A stretch of DNA of 64,000 nucleotides from Solibacillus daqui (GCF_028747805.1 NZ_CP114887.1:1977501-2041500), one strand, 5' to 3'; shown: positions 17,005 to 26,483, counted from the first letter of the stretch. Numbers and translations are program-made. The notes: generated by a model not told the origin, from the letters alone.

Positions 17005-17933
17005 ACCTCATCAAGTATTACCTTATTTAATTTCAGGGGCACTAATTGCTACAGCTGCTAGTGCTCCTATTGCGGTAAGTAATATTTCTGATCTGATTGC
17101 TCTAGAAATTGTTGGGCTAAGTTTAAATAGTTACGTGGAAATGGTTTTTGTCCCATCAATGATTGGAATTATTACTATTACGTTTTTTTAAAAGTCTATC
17201 CCCAAAAGAACGAAACCTATTCCGATCAATATGAATATAAATGAACAGCTGTTGCATTCTCACCCGCTGGATATTCGGACTAATTATGAAGAAATCGATT
17301 GGAAAATGTTTGAAATATCTTAATTATTGTCGTTGCAAAGAGGGCAAGTTTCTTTGTGCTATCTCCATTTGGTATTCCTATTGAATGGATTGGTATGTTT
17401 GGTGCAGCAATTTTAATCACAGTAAGATGGTTAAAAATGAAAACGGGACTTTCAGATATCATAAAAAATTATCCATGGTTTATTTTTTATTCCCATTCAA
17501 TATGTATGTGCTTGTATACGTTCTTAAAAATGTAGAGTTGAATGATATTATTATCAAAGAAATTTAAGTCCTCAGTAGAACATAATTTATTGAACGTGGT
17601 CATAATTATGGGGTTATTATCAACTTTTTTGTCTAATATTTTCCATAATCTTCCTGCGGTGATGATCAGCATTGTAGGAAGATTATGGGAATGTAACTCT
17701 AACCTTTATTTTTACAAGTGGCGTATTTGGCAAACGTGATTGGAAGTGATATAGGTGCACTATTAACACCTATAGGAACTTTAGCAACGCTCATTTGGAT
17801 GTTTATTTTATAAAACCATGGAATCTTAATTACTTGGGGTAATTATTTAAAAGTAACCATTCTGGTAATCCCTATAGGCTTAATTGTAAGCTTATTTAAT
17901 TTATATTTATGGGTCCGCTTAATATTTGAATAG
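16991..17933 (+). pseudogene. ArsB/NhaD-type permease, 5'-truncated and frameshifted
   Basis: Translated pieces in several frames align in order with the intact transporter at 19721-21079: KPHQVLPYLISGALIATAAS near 17000, then a segment near 17350 (PFGIPIEWIGMFG). Next come LSNIFHNLPAV near 17630, IGSDIGALLTPIGTLATLIW near 17750, and a C-terminal helix ending at TAG 17931. About the first 140 residues are missing, and the remainder carries stops, frameshifts and at least one internal deletion. This is a decayed paralogue of the neighbouring gene in the opposite orientation. Confidence 0.85.
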
Positions 17934-17946
17934 AGGAGAGGAGACA

Positions 17947-18639
17947 TTGAAAAATTTGATTCATGAAAATTTTATTCATGATATAGATAAAGTAATTGTT
18001 AAGGTGGAAATAACAGGAAAAAATATACTTAGAGGAATAATAATAGATAGTAGTAGCGAGTTAGTTGTATTATTTAACGGTAAAGAATATTTTTATATTC
18101 CTTATCGTCATATTCATGAGATAAAAATAGATTACTTTAACGAAGATAGTCTCAATATCCCATCAATTGATACACAGCATAACCTATTTAACGGTATCAA
18201 TGAAGAAATGACGTTTGAAAAAGTTCTTACAAATTCTATTGGGACCTATTTAGAAATCCACGTGTTAAATAACCAGCCATTCCATGGATATATATCCAAT
18301 ATACTAAAAGATTATATTGTATTCCAATCCCCCATTTACAAAAAGTTATTTGTTCCAATGAAGCATATAAAGACAATAATTCCTTATAATAACAACCTGA
18401 AACCGTATCAATTATCAGACAATGAGTTTTTTATTGAAGAATGTAATGAAAATTTCCAAGATACTTTTGAAGCACAAATTGGAAATTTAAGAAATAAACT
18501 AACCGTATTAAATGTAGGTGAAAAGAATAATTTTACCGGAGTTATAACTGATGTAAATGGGTCAATTATTGAGTTTCGTTCAGCTAAGGATAACTTCTAT
18601 TATAATATTCAGCATATAAAAACGATACACACGTCTTAA
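17947..18639 (+). CDS. CotB-like spore coat protein (second copy, diverged)
   Basis: The protein is 230 residues long with three repeats of the CotB pattern, each ending in an HIK or HIHE signature: YFYIPYRHIHEIKI near residue 60, KLFVPMKHIKTIIPY near 145, and NFYYNIQHIKTIH at the C-terminus. The RGGPE element of the other copy is not conserved, so it is more distant from B. subtilis CotB. Start: TTG 17947 follows GGAGAGGAG; the in-frame TTG at 17926 overlaps the stop of the dead transporter and has no site. It lacks the low-complexity tail. The role in the coat is inferred. Confidence 0.7.
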   Translation: MKNLIHENFIHDIDKVIVKVEITGKNILRGIIIDSSSELVVLFNGKEYFYIPYRHIHEIKIDYFNEDSLNIPSIDTQHNLFNGINEEMTFEKVLTNSIGTYLEIHVLNNQPFHGYISNILKDYIVFQSPIYKKLFVPMKHIKTIIPYNNNLKPYQLSDNEFFIEECNENFQDTFEAQIGNLRNKLTVLNVGEKNNFTGVITDVNGSIIEFRSAKDNFYYNIQHIKTIHTS

Positions 18640-18763
18640 TGTGAGTAACGAGTTAATTTTTTTTGAATAATAATAAGTACAATGTATTTCAATAATAGCG
18701 ATTTATATTATATTGCAGTTTTGTATAAATGGATTTCACAAGCAATTAAATTGTACCTATAAG

Positions 18764-19513
18764 ATGGACACTTTTGAAAAAGTCCTTCTTGTAGGGTACT
18801 TTTGTATATCATGAAAAAAGATGTTGGAGCTGATCAAAAATGACAAAAAAGATTCTTATCGAAATAACCAAGCACTACGAAAGGGAAATTCTTATGTAAT
18901 ATCAGTCACCGATAAATCAATTAATTAATCTACCCGCAAAGAGAGAAGGTAACGAAGAAACACCGTACATGTCGGAACGAAATAAAGCGCAACTTCAAGC
19001 AAGGTGTGGCAGGGAAAGTATTGCTAACAAACATCACGTATTTGACGTATCAAAACGGAAACGTGCTAATTTATCAACGATTAAAAACACCTAAACGAAC
19101 GAAATTTTAGCTCATGAGGGGGCAGATTATCTATCCTTAGATAATGACCTCAATACGCTAATGAAATTAAGGAAACATAAGGGTTTAGCAGAAGTGGCCA
19201 TTATTCCCTGAGATCAAGGGTTCTATTATACAAGTACGATCTATCAAGCATTAGTGAAGAAAATGGGCATAGAACGGTCCATGTCATGCCGTGGAAACAG
19301 TTGGGATAAAGCGCCTCAAGAATCATTTTTTGGCCATATAATATATGAAACATTTATAAAAGATTGCGTAACACTGGTAGAAGTAAAATGAAAAATCAAG
19401 AGTTACATTACATAATATAATAACTATCGAGAGTAATGAAGATTATAAACTGCCGCCTGTAAAATACAGACAGCAGCTTCAACAAGTTTCCTAAGCTTTT
19501 TCAAAATGTCCAT
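18764..19513 (+). mobile_element. IS3-family insertion sequence remnant
   Basis: The ends form an imperfect inverted repeat (ATGGACACTTTTGAAAAAG at 18764-18782 against CTTTTTCAAAATGTCCAT at 19496-19513). Inside, broken frames read LLTNITYLTYQNGN, then HKGLAEVAIIP, DQGFYYTSTIYQALVKKMGI and KAPQESFFGHIIYETFIK. These are the DDE integrase core of IS3/IS150-type transposases, in which the second catalytic Asp (DQG) and Glu (QESFFG) are still recognisable. Multiple stops and loss of most of orfA show it is dead. Confidence 0.8.
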
Positions 19514-19720
19514 TACAAAGGGGTCACTTTAAACTTAATATCACTTTCACATTTTTTCATAAGCTAGCATATATTATAAAGAAGGAAGGCAATGTTTATA
19601 TGAAAATACTACTCTAATCAAAGGTAATCTTTATATTTAGTAGCTCAACTAATAAATATAAAGATTATCGACATTATAGGCTGAAAAATGGTTGGATATT
19701 TAAAAAGTAAAATTATTCTT

Positions 19721-21079
19721 TTACTTAAGAAAAACTAATTGAACCCAATAGAAGAGCAGAAAAAGTGTGAATACAGTTGTAATTGGAATAACAATCATTG
19801 AAACGCTTAAATATTCTTTCCATTTCACTTTAATTTTATTTTGCTTTAAAATATGCATCCAGATGAGCGATGCTAGAGTTCCAATCGGTAATAATAATGA
19901 CCCTATATCACTACCAATAATATTAGCAAGATAAATCGTTTTTAATGTGATCGGGTCTAGCCCCATTTCTGTTAACGTAATGGTTCCAATCATTAATGCT
20001 GGATGATTGTTAAAAATATTAGATAAAATCGAAACTAATCCACCCATGATAAAGCTTGCTTGGAATAATCCTTGATTTACGATGGGCTCACAAAATTGAA
20101 CGAGTATTTCTGTCAAACCGATATTATGCAATCCATATATGAGAACATACATTGAGAAAGCAAAGATTAAAATATGCCAAGGTGTTTTCTTTAAAATGTC
20201 GATTGGATTTGTACCTAATTGATACCATCTCCAGACCAGTAGAACGACTGAACCAAGTACAGCAACTAGCGCGATTGGAATAGCGAAGTATGAAGCAACG
20301 AAAAGTAAGCATCTGATGATAAAAACAAACAATAACACTTTTAACATAAGCTTTGTTCGCTTCTTTTTTGTATCAACTGAAATAGTTCCTTTTAATGAAT
20401 GATATTGTTTAGTGAAAAATAACTCTTCAATATCATACGCCGTATCTGGTAACTTCTTTGGTAATTTCTTTTTTAAAACGATAAACATAATGTATGACAT
20501 AAATAATAAACCAATTGTTGCAGGTACGAACATCATTGCAGTATGCATATAAAGTGTCATATGGATAATTTCTAATGCGATTAGATTCACGATATTACTA
20601 ACACCAATCGGTGCACTGGAAGCTGTTGCAATTAGTGCTCCACTTAATAAATAGGGAATCATTTGGTGTGGTTTTAGACGAAGATTTCTTAAGAGTAAAA
20701 TTAAAATGGGAGTTGTAATTAAAATGCTACCATCATTATTAAATAATAGGGTCATTAAAAAGCAAAGTAGTTGAATATACCAGTATAGCCTGTATCCTGA
20801 TCCTTTAGACAATACCGCTAACCGTGCAGCTGCCCAGTGGAAAAATCCAAAACTTTCTAAGATAACTGCCATAACGATTGTCGCCATAATGGTTATGGAA
20901 GCCCCTCCAATTTTATCAATGATATCCATAACATCACCTTGTGACACAGTCCCTGTTAATAAAATAACTCCTGCACCGAATGCAGCCGGCCAGGTTTCAT
21001 TTAAACCTCCTGGTCTCCAAAATATAATTGATATCGTCATTAAGAAAACGAAAATGGTTAATCCTATTTCAAATGTCAT
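19721..21079 (-). CDS. ArsB/NhaD-superfamily ion transporter
   Basis: The 452-residue integral membrane protein has ten or more transmembrane segments. It belongs to the ion-transporter superfamily containing ArsB arsenite pumps and NhaD antiporters. Diagnostic stretches are FNNDGSILITTPIL near residue 115, SGALIATASSAPIGVSNIVN near 148, SNIFNNHPALM near 355 and ANIIGSDIGSLLLPIGTLAS near 385. These are the two inverted NxD/TP-rich re-entrant motifs of the superfamily. ATG 21079 follows AGGGAGGA. There is no arsR, arsC or arsD gene nearby, so arsenite as substrate is not supported by context. It is a paralogue of the pseudogene at 16991. Confidence 0.85.
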   Translation of the reverse strand: MTFEIGLTIFVFLMTISIIFWRPGGLNETWPAAFGAGVILLTGTVSQGDVMDIIDKIGGASITIMATIVMAVILESFGFFHWAAARLAVLSKGSGYRLYWYIQLLCFLMTLLFNNDGSILITTPILILLLRNLRLKPHQMIPYLLSGALIATASSAPIGVSNIVNLIALEIIHMTLYMHTAMMFVPATIGLLFMSYIMFIVLKKKLPKKLPDTAYDIEELFFTKQYHSLKGTISVDTKKKRTKLMLKVLLFVFIIRCLLFVASYFAIPIALVAVLGSVVLLVWRWYQLGTNPIDILKKTPWHILIFAFSMYVLIYGLHNIGLTEILVQFCEPIVNQGLFQASFIMGGLVSILSNIFNNHPALMIGTITLTEMGLDPITLKTIYLANIIGSDIGSLLLPIGTLASLIWMHILKQNKIKVKWKEYLSVSMIVIPITTVFTLFLLFYWVQLVFLK

Positions 21080-21304
21080 GATTCTATTCCTCCCTCTATA
21101 ATTGTTGATATATCAATGACTAACGCCATTTTTGAATGCCATAAAATTATTTTTCGACATATATATTTATCAGAATTTCGTAAGTGTCGATTTTTTTAAC
21201 AATCTAATTGAAAGCTCCACTAAATTAATAACTATCTAATGGGTATTAATTCCTTAATCCAGTACGATACTTAATTGCACTTTTGAATCTCTGCTTTGCT
21301 TAAA
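21080..21304. other. Upstream region of the transporter gene, nothing else seen
   Basis: The stretch is AT-rich and holds the ribosome binding site of the transporter and presumably its promoter. No frame or repeat is supported. Confidence 0.35.
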
Positions 21305-22091
21305 ATGTCTGACCCTCACGTAGTTTACAATTACCTTGTTTAGAAATGCGCTTTTGTCCATTTTGCTGAACAGAAGAGTTTTCGCGTAATGTGAGCCCCG
21401 CTAGATTAATTAATTTATTGGAGTGGATGCTCATATAGTGTAAAATAACCAAATACTGCAAGTGAATCAGCCGACGTTACGTTATCGATTCCTGGTACGG
21501 ATGCTAAATAAAAATAAGCTGTCAATTATTTAGAAAGTCCTACTAACTTAGCCGTATATACCATTTCCCCAAATTTATTAAAGACTTGTAAAAACTCTGG
21601 GAAGAAGTGATCTAGCCAACGAATCATACGATTTTGAAGGACATTAAAATCTTCTTGAATTTTTGAAAGTAATGTAATACTGTTTAGTAATTTAGCTTCC
21701 ACGCTTTCAATAATGCGAGGATAGCTGAATCGTAGGTCTTAAAGTAAACAGTAAACGGGGAATGACGAACGCATCCTTTTGGTTATTTTTTTGTCTGAAG
21801 GTTGACATCTAATTTCTTCGAGCTATTGAAGTACATTGGATCTCCCATTACAAATGGAATCAGGTAGTTGTTAAAAAACGATGCTAAGTTCATCCAATAT
21901 TGAACTGTTGATTCGAAACCTACCGGGATTCCTTGTTTTTCATGTGATGCTTTTAATGTAAGCAGATGTTCATAAAACGCTTCAAATTCGATACGTGACT
22001 GTAAGATTGGAAATGATTTTTGGAGCACACGGCCAAGAACATCGATAGCACAAGCGATATGATTGTGTTTGGCGATGTCGATGCCGATCAC
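21305..22091 (-). pseudogene. IS110-family transposase, frameshifted remnant
   Basis: Minus-strand pieces in order match an IS110-type (DEDD, bridge-RNA-guided) transposase. MIGIDIAKHNHIACAIDVLG at 22091 is the N-terminal DEDD Asp motif. It is followed by GIPVGFESTVQYWMNLASFF, DAFVIPRLL, RMIRWLDHFFPEFLQVFNKF near 21590, PGIDNVTSADSLAVFGYF near 21480, and LAGLTLRE..GQKRISKQGN near 21380. The last two correspond to the C-terminal Transposase_20 domain. At least three frameshifts or stops separate them, so it is inactive. Confidence 0.82.
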
Positions 22092-22679
22092 GAGTGTATT
22101 TTCAGAAAATGATTTATTTTTTCATTCGTATTAAAATTCATTAAATGGAGTCCGCTCTGTAGATGTATGAGTCAATGACCGTGGACACTCAAGCATCTTA
22201 CAGGAGGGCTTTTTTGTTTTTATGTCCCCGAAAATGTTTCTAACAAAAATCCTTGGAATGGTAACACTTTTGAACAACTTTTTTAAGGGTTTCTTTTAAG
22301 CATAAGGGACGGACAGGTTGCTTGACATGGAGTCTCTATAGGTATGATTCGTTGCACCAAGAATCCTGCTAGATAGGGGGTGACTTAGCCAAGTGAGGCT
22401 ATCATGCCAAATGCTCCATATAAAGCCCTTCTTAGTTGAAGGATATAGTAATTGATTCTTATTCTCTATAAAAACTGTCCAATTAAGTGTAGCCTATCAA
22501 CCTCCTTTCTCTTCGAAATAATTGGATTTTTCATTATAAAAATAAACTTCTTTATATGTATACTCATCCTTACTAAAAGTAACTGGATAAATATCTAAAG
22601 AATAGAAAATATATGTCTCTTCAGAACAAATAATGGAACTTATTGAAAAAGAATCATATGATACAAAACATGTTTTGTA
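22092..22679. other. Non-coding flank between IS110 and IS3 remnants
   Basis: No gene is supported in this 588-base stretch. The part next to the transposase start (22092-22300) would be the non-coding end of the IS110 element, where intact members of the family encode a bridge RNA. Beyond 22300 there is low-similarity debris that I cannot assign. Confidence 0.4.
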
Positions 22680-22870
22680 AGTGAAATTAGATAATGCTGT
22701 TATGGAGAACTTCTTTGGTTTATAAACGGCTGAATTACCTTATTATCAAGGATTTGAAAATAAGACAATTCAGAAGTGGAGCAATATATTTATTATTACT
22801 ACCACAAACGAATTAAGGGGAAGTTAAAAGGAATGAGCCCTATACAATACTGAACTCACTCCCATTCCAA
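22680..22870 (+). pseudogene. IS3-family transposase, C-terminal remnant
   Basis: Broken frames read KLDNAVMENFFGL, then TAELPYYQGFENK, then KGMSPIQY, matching the GNCYDNAVMENFFG..KSELLY and MSPVQYR segments at the end of IS3/IS150 orfB. Stops and frameshifts interrupt it. It differs from the remnant at 18764 and from the intact element at 45013. Confidence 0.75.
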
Positions 22871-22911
22871 TTGTTTATAGGGCTTATTAAAATGTGTCAG
22901 AAATACAAAAA

Positions 22912-22944
22912 AAAGATTGAAGCTTAATAGAAGCCTCAATCTTT
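22912..22944 (-). terminator. Minus-strand intrinsic terminator
   Basis: AAAGATTGAAGCTT and AAGCCTCAATCTT form a stem with one mismatch. Read on the minus strand it ends in eight T residues, so it could end a transcript that includes the micro-ORF at 23142-23213. Confidence 0.65.
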
Positions 22945-23141
22945 CCACTTTACCTATTTCCGTACATATGCCGCTTATAGTATTTGTTTGCTCCAATTAG
23001 CCTCAGAGCGACTCAAATTAGGGTCACACCTGCTCCAATATAAAGCATTAGTATACATTAAATGAAATTCAAAAATAATAGCTGAAACTGTATGATGCGG
23101 CATTTTACAAAGCATTGTTTTTTGTATGCACTTGTACTAAA

Positions 23142-23213
23142 TTAGTCCGTGAAGCATAAAGAAGTCATATAACCAAGCATACATAATAAGCCTAAGCCGA
23201 TTGCAATTGTCAT
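23142..23213 (-). CDS. Possible 23-residue hydrophobic peptide
   Basis: A strong AAGGGAGG site lies nine bases before ATG 23213 on the minus strand. The 23-residue product is almost entirely hydrophobic (MTIAIGLGLLCMLGYMTSL..) with a short polar end, as in single-span membrane micropeptides. A minus-strand terminator lies 200 bases further on. It could also be a type I toxin-like or leader peptide; no partner is visible. Supported only by the ribosome binding site, composition and terminator. Confidence 0.4.
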   Translation of the reverse strand: MTIAIGLGLLCMLGYMTSLCFTD

Positions 23214-23361
23214 AATTTTGTAAACCTCCCTTAAATAACTCACAATATCTTCCTTTTTATTGTACAATGTTTATAAGGAAGATGAAACCTTTTCTTAGGA
23301 CATACGTATATATTTAAAGAAGAAGTTTTAAAATTATACATAATTAAAGTAGGTGGAAATT

Positions 23362-23958
23362 ATGAAAAAATGGCTCTATAAATCACTTGTAGCATCCGTT
23401 GCATTTTTAACATTAGGTCTGATTACGCCAAACCATGAAATTTGGGCAAACTTTGACGAAGACCGTGGTAATAACAAATCCATTATTGACCGCCAAACAG
23501 ATAACCAAATTTCAGCAGCTTATCAGCTAGATGAAATCATCGTTGCCCAGCAGCAATTACCGACTGTTGATACATTCATTGAAGCAGCGAAAGAACAGTC
23601 ATACGTAAAATTTGGTACACGCATTGGGCCAGTAATTGAAGATGAATTTGAGTCGAATATTTTCCCTAAAATTGAAGAAGCAATCGCTGTGACAGTGGAT
23701 CGACTTGGTGTAGAATCTCTATCCAATTTAAGTATTTCAGAAAAACCGAGTGGCGAATATTCAGAGAAAATTTTCCACATTGTTAATAACGATTCAAAAA
23801 AGGATGTCATTCGTTTCCACGTGCGTACAGAAAACCGTCCGTTCGAAGGCTATTACTATAATTTCCACTACCACACATTTGAAGATAATTATCAAACGCA
23901 CTACAACCTAGGTGATATCTACTGGAGCAAAAACACTCCGCCTAAGTGGTTGTCATAA
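23362..23958 (+). CDS. ypjP: YpjP-like protein
   Basis: The 198-residue protein aligns well with B. subtilis YpjP, a protein of unknown function. Shared stretches include SYVKFGTRIGPVIEDEF near residue 75 and FHVRTENRPFEGYYYNFHYH near 150, then a C-terminal IYWSKNTPPKW. The N-terminus (KKWLYKSLVASVAFLTLGLI) looks like a signal peptide or membrane anchor, so the protein is probably exported or membrane-bound. The start is ATG 23362; the GTG at 23353 is part of the AGGTGG ribosome binding site. In B. subtilis ypjP lies beside thyB-dfrA, and here thyA-dfrA follows within 2 kb, which supports the assignment. Confidence 0.9.
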   Translation: MKKWLYKSLVASVAFLTLGLITPNHEIWANFDEDRGNNKSIIDRQTDNQISAAYQLDEIIVAQQQLPTVDTFIEAAKEQSYVKFGTRIGPVIEDEFESNIFPKIEEAIAVTVDRLGVESLSNLSISEKPSGEYSEKIFHIVNNDSKKDVIRFHVRTENRPFEGYYYNFHYHTFEDNYQTHYNLGDIYWSKNTPPKWLS

Positions 23959-24177
23959 TATTGATAAGACACTTTTTAAAATAGTAAGTCGTATTATTCG
24001 TAAAGTATCTTAAAAAACAGACTAATTCACACGTTGAATGTAGTCTGTTTTTTCTTGTCCCAAAATTGAATGAAATGCGATTTTACACTAACAATGTGAT
24101 GTCCCATACATTCCTTAAGTGTATTTTAAGTGCCATAAAGTGATAAAAATTTTTTTATCAAAAAGGAGGTTTTAGTA

Positions 24178-24282
24178 GTGAATTTTTTTTTAGAACCGTG
24201 TAAAATAAGTGTATATACATTTTCGCAGTCGATTATTTATACTTCGAAATGTAAAATTATACCAAAGGGGGACTGCCGATGA
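24178..24282 (+). CDS. Possible 34-residue peptide coupled to the next small gene
   Basis: AAAAGGAGG at 24161-24169 is followed eight bases later by GTG 24178. The 34-codon frame ends in TGA at 24280-24282, overlapping the ATG of the next gene in the arrangement ATGA, typical of translational coupling. The peptide is basic with three Cys and mixed hydrophobic residues; no family is recognised. It may be a leader that controls the 24279 gene rather than a functional protein. Confidence 0.4.
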   Translation: MNFFLEPCKISVYTFSQSIIYTSKCKIIPKGDCR

Positions 24283-24470
24283 TAACCGGTCAGTTAGAGC
24301 GAGCATTCCAATTAGCGGAAAAACATAAGCTCGACGTAAATACAATTTTAGAATTAAACAAAGTAATTGCAAAGGAAGTAAACAATTCAGTAAAAGTGGA
24401 GGAGAAGATTTTACTTCAAATCATTCAATTACTTGAAAACAACAAAACCATTCTTAGGGAGGCAACATAA
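24279..24470 (+). CDS. Small helical protein (63 aa), unknown
   Basis: AAAGGGGGA lies eight bases before ATG 24279. The 63-residue soluble protein is predicted to be nearly all helical (Leu, Ile, Lys, Glu and Asn rich, with a heptad-like pattern from residue 20 to 58). No family is recognised. It overlaps the stop of the peptide frame at 24178. A further weak TTG frame of 15 codons at 24474 follows before the terminator at 24520. The cluster of tiny frames under one terminator suggests a single short transcript. Confidence 0.6.
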   Translation: MITGQLERAFQLAEKHKLDVNTILELNKVIAKEVNNSVKVEEKILLQIIQLLENNKTILREAT

Positions 24471-24519
24471 AAATTGGAAAAAACAATTGAGCTATATGAT
24501 GATTTAGACACATTTGATT

Positions 24520-24563
24520 AAAGGCGCTACTCAACCCATGTAAAACGAGTAGCGCCTTTAATT
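24520..24563 (+). terminator. Terminator of the small-protein transcript
   Basis: AAAGGCGCTACTC pairs perfectly with GAGTAGCGCCTTT (24520-24532 and 24547-24559), and TTAATT follows. Confidence 0.85.
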
Positions 24564-24639
24564 ATGCAATTTTTTATACATATGACCTACATTGTGGTAA
24601 AATATAACAAAAATGTTATGCGAGAGAGTAGGTAATTAG

Positions 24640-25356
24640 ATGATTCCATTAGTGTACGATCAAGTGAATAGCAGGGGGATAGATGAAGATTTCTATCTAG
24701 TTCTATTAAATAAAATTGATGTAAAAACGATTGCAGATTTGGGCTGTGGCACAGGAAGGTTGACTACAAAGTTTGCGAAACAAGGCTATCAAATTACCGC
24801 TATTGACCCAAATGAAGAAGCGATTTCGTATGCAAAAAGTAAACCAAACGAAGGTAATATTACTTGGATTGTTGGAGATAGCTCAAATTTACATACAGCA
24901 GTGTATGATGCAATTATCATGACGGCTAATGTTGCGCAAGTATTTCTTACTGATGAAAGTTGGCAACATGTAATTTCAGATGCACACCGCGCATTAAAGC
25001 CTGGAGGACATTTCATTTTTGATACGCGTAATCCACTAGCAAAAGCGTGGGAAGAGTGGCAGCTAGATGATACACCTGATAGAGCAATAGACCCGTTGAC
25101 TGGTGATCCCCTTGAAATTTGGACGTCTTATGAAGGGTTCACTGATGATGTTTTTACATTTTATGAAACCGTGAAAAATGCCCATACTAATGAAGAAGTT
25201 ATTCATCTAAAAATGCAACTAATATTTAGAGCGAAAGAAACAATCGAATCCTCGCTACAAAAAGTAGGCTTTTTAACAACGAATGTCTATGCAGATTGGG
25301 CATTTAAGCAAGCCACTTCAACAGCAAACTCTTTTATTTTCCACTGTATAAAATAA
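24640..25356 (+). CDS. Class I SAM-dependent methyltransferase
   Basis: The protein has 238 residues. Motif I, IADLGCGTGRLTTKFAK (near residue 31), is the S-adenosylmethionine-binding loop. ITAIDPNEEAI follows with the acidic residue that binds the ribose, YDAIIMTANVAQVF is motif II, and LKPGGHFIFDTRNP is motif III. The substrate is not deducible; the downstream half (residues 140-238) is a cap-like domain found in small-molecule methyltransferases. ATG 24640 has only a weak GTAGG site. It is followed by thyA in the same orientation after about 145 bases with a TATAAT box at 25466-25471, so thyA probably has its own promoter. Confidence 0.88.
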   Translation: MIPLVYDQVNSRGIDEDFYLVLLNKIDVKTIADLGCGTGRLTTKFAKQGYQITAIDPNEEAISYAKSKPNEGNITWIVGDSSNLHTAVYDAIIMTANVAQVFLTDESWQHVISDAHRALKPGGHFIFDTRNPLAKAWEEWQLDDTPDRAIDPLTGDPLEIWTSYEGFTDDVFTFYETVKNAHTNEEVIHLKMQLIFRAKETIESSLQKVGFLTTNVYADWAFKQATSTANSFIFHCIK

Positions 25357-25502
25357 TTAGACTTTAATTGATGAACTGTAGTGAAAGCATAGATGTTTTT
25401 GGTTGTAGTTTTTTATTTAGAGATTCCCGACATAACTGCCTATACAAATTTGGGTGCCATCCTTATATAATAGAACGAGATAGTTATCAAGGAGTGAACA
25501 TT

Positions 25503-26483
25503 TTGACAAACCAAGCAGACCAAGAATATTTAAAACTTCTTCAACACATTTTAGACAACGGCACAGACAAATCCGACCGCACAGGAACAGGCACGAGAAG
25601 CGTATTTGGCTATCAAATGCGTTTTGATTTATCCAAAGGCTTCCCGCTTTTAACAACAAAGCGTGTTGGTTTTAAGACTGTTGCAAGTGAGCTATTATGG
25701 TTTATTAAAGGAGACACAAATATTCGCTATTTACTTCAAAATAAGAACCACATTTGGGACGAGTGGGCATTCAAAAAATGGGTGGAATCAGACGAATATC
25801 AAGGTCCAGATATGACAGATTTCGGCCGCCGCGCATTAGTCGACGAAGCATTTAACACAGAGTATCAAAAGGAGCTAGCTTCATTTTGCGAGCGCGTATT
25901 AAACGATGATGAATTTGCACGTAAGTACGGTGATTTAGGAAATGTCTATGGCAAACAATGGCGCAATTGGACAACCTCAGAGGGTGAATCATTAGACCAG
26001 CTACAAGATGCAATCAATCAAATTAAAAATAACCCAGATTCTCGCCGCATTATTGTCAATGCATGGAATCCAGAGGATGTAATCAATGCTGGTGCGAAAG
26101 GTAGTAAAGCAGCATTACCACCTTGTCATGCGATGTTCCAGTTTTATGTGACAGACGGCAAACTAAGCTGTATGTTAACACAACGTAGTGGAGACACTTT
26201 TTTAGGTATTCCATTTAATATCGCCAGCTACGCATTATTAACGCATTTAATCGCACATGAATGCGGCCTTGAAGTAGGGGAATTTGTTCACAGTATTGGA
26301 GATGCACATATTTACGCAAACCACTTTGAACAAGTAAAAGATCAGCTAGCACGTGCACCTAAAACATTGCCAACATTAAAGCTAAACACAAACAAGCAAT
26401 CAATTTTTGATTTTGAGTTGGAGGATGTTTCAGTGGAAGGTTATGACCCGCATCCATCAATAAAGGCACCGATTGCTGTGTAA
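25503..26483 (+). CDS. thyA: Thymidylate synthase
   Basis: The enzyme methylates dUMP to dTMP using 5,10-methylenetetrahydrofolate and releases dihydrofolate, which the next gene recycles. The catalytic Cys is residue 208 in [11 protein letters not shown]; other family stretches are [13 protein letters not shown] near the N-terminus, [30 protein letters not shown] and GDAHIYANH. At 326 residues it includes an insertion of about 50 residues (from WVESDEYQG to [10 protein letters not shown]) seen in the L. casei and Staphylococcus type but absent from the 264-residue E. coli type. Start: TTG 25503, eight bases after AAGGAG; the frame is open for 45 codons further up, but those are not family sequence. 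It is in an operon with dfrA. Confidence 0.97.
   Translation: MTNQADQEYLKLLQHILDNGTDKSDRTGTGTRSVFGYQMRFDLSKGFPLLTTKRVGFKTVASELLWFIKGDTNIRYLLQNKNHIWDEWAFKKWVESDEYQGPDMTDFGRRALVDEAFNTEYQKELASFCERVLNDDEFARKYGDLGNVYGKQWRNWTTSEGESLDQLQDAINQIKNNPDSRRIIVNAWNPEDVINAGAKGSKAALPPCHAMFQFYVTDGKLSCMLTQRSGDTFLGIPFNIASYALLTHLIAHECGLEVGEFVHSIGDAHIYANHFEQVKDQLARAPKTLPTLKLNTNKQSIFDFELEDVSVEGYDPHPSIKAPIAV

Noticed and set aside
19721..21079. Arsenic resistance operon
   Set aside because: The transporter is of the ArsB/NhaD superfamily but no arsR, arsC or other ars gene is nearby, so arsenite export is not supported.
24474..24521. 15-codon TTG frame after the 63-aa gene
   Set aside because: Spacing from the AGGGAGG site is about 11 bases and the product is very short; mentioned with the neighbouring gene but not annotated.
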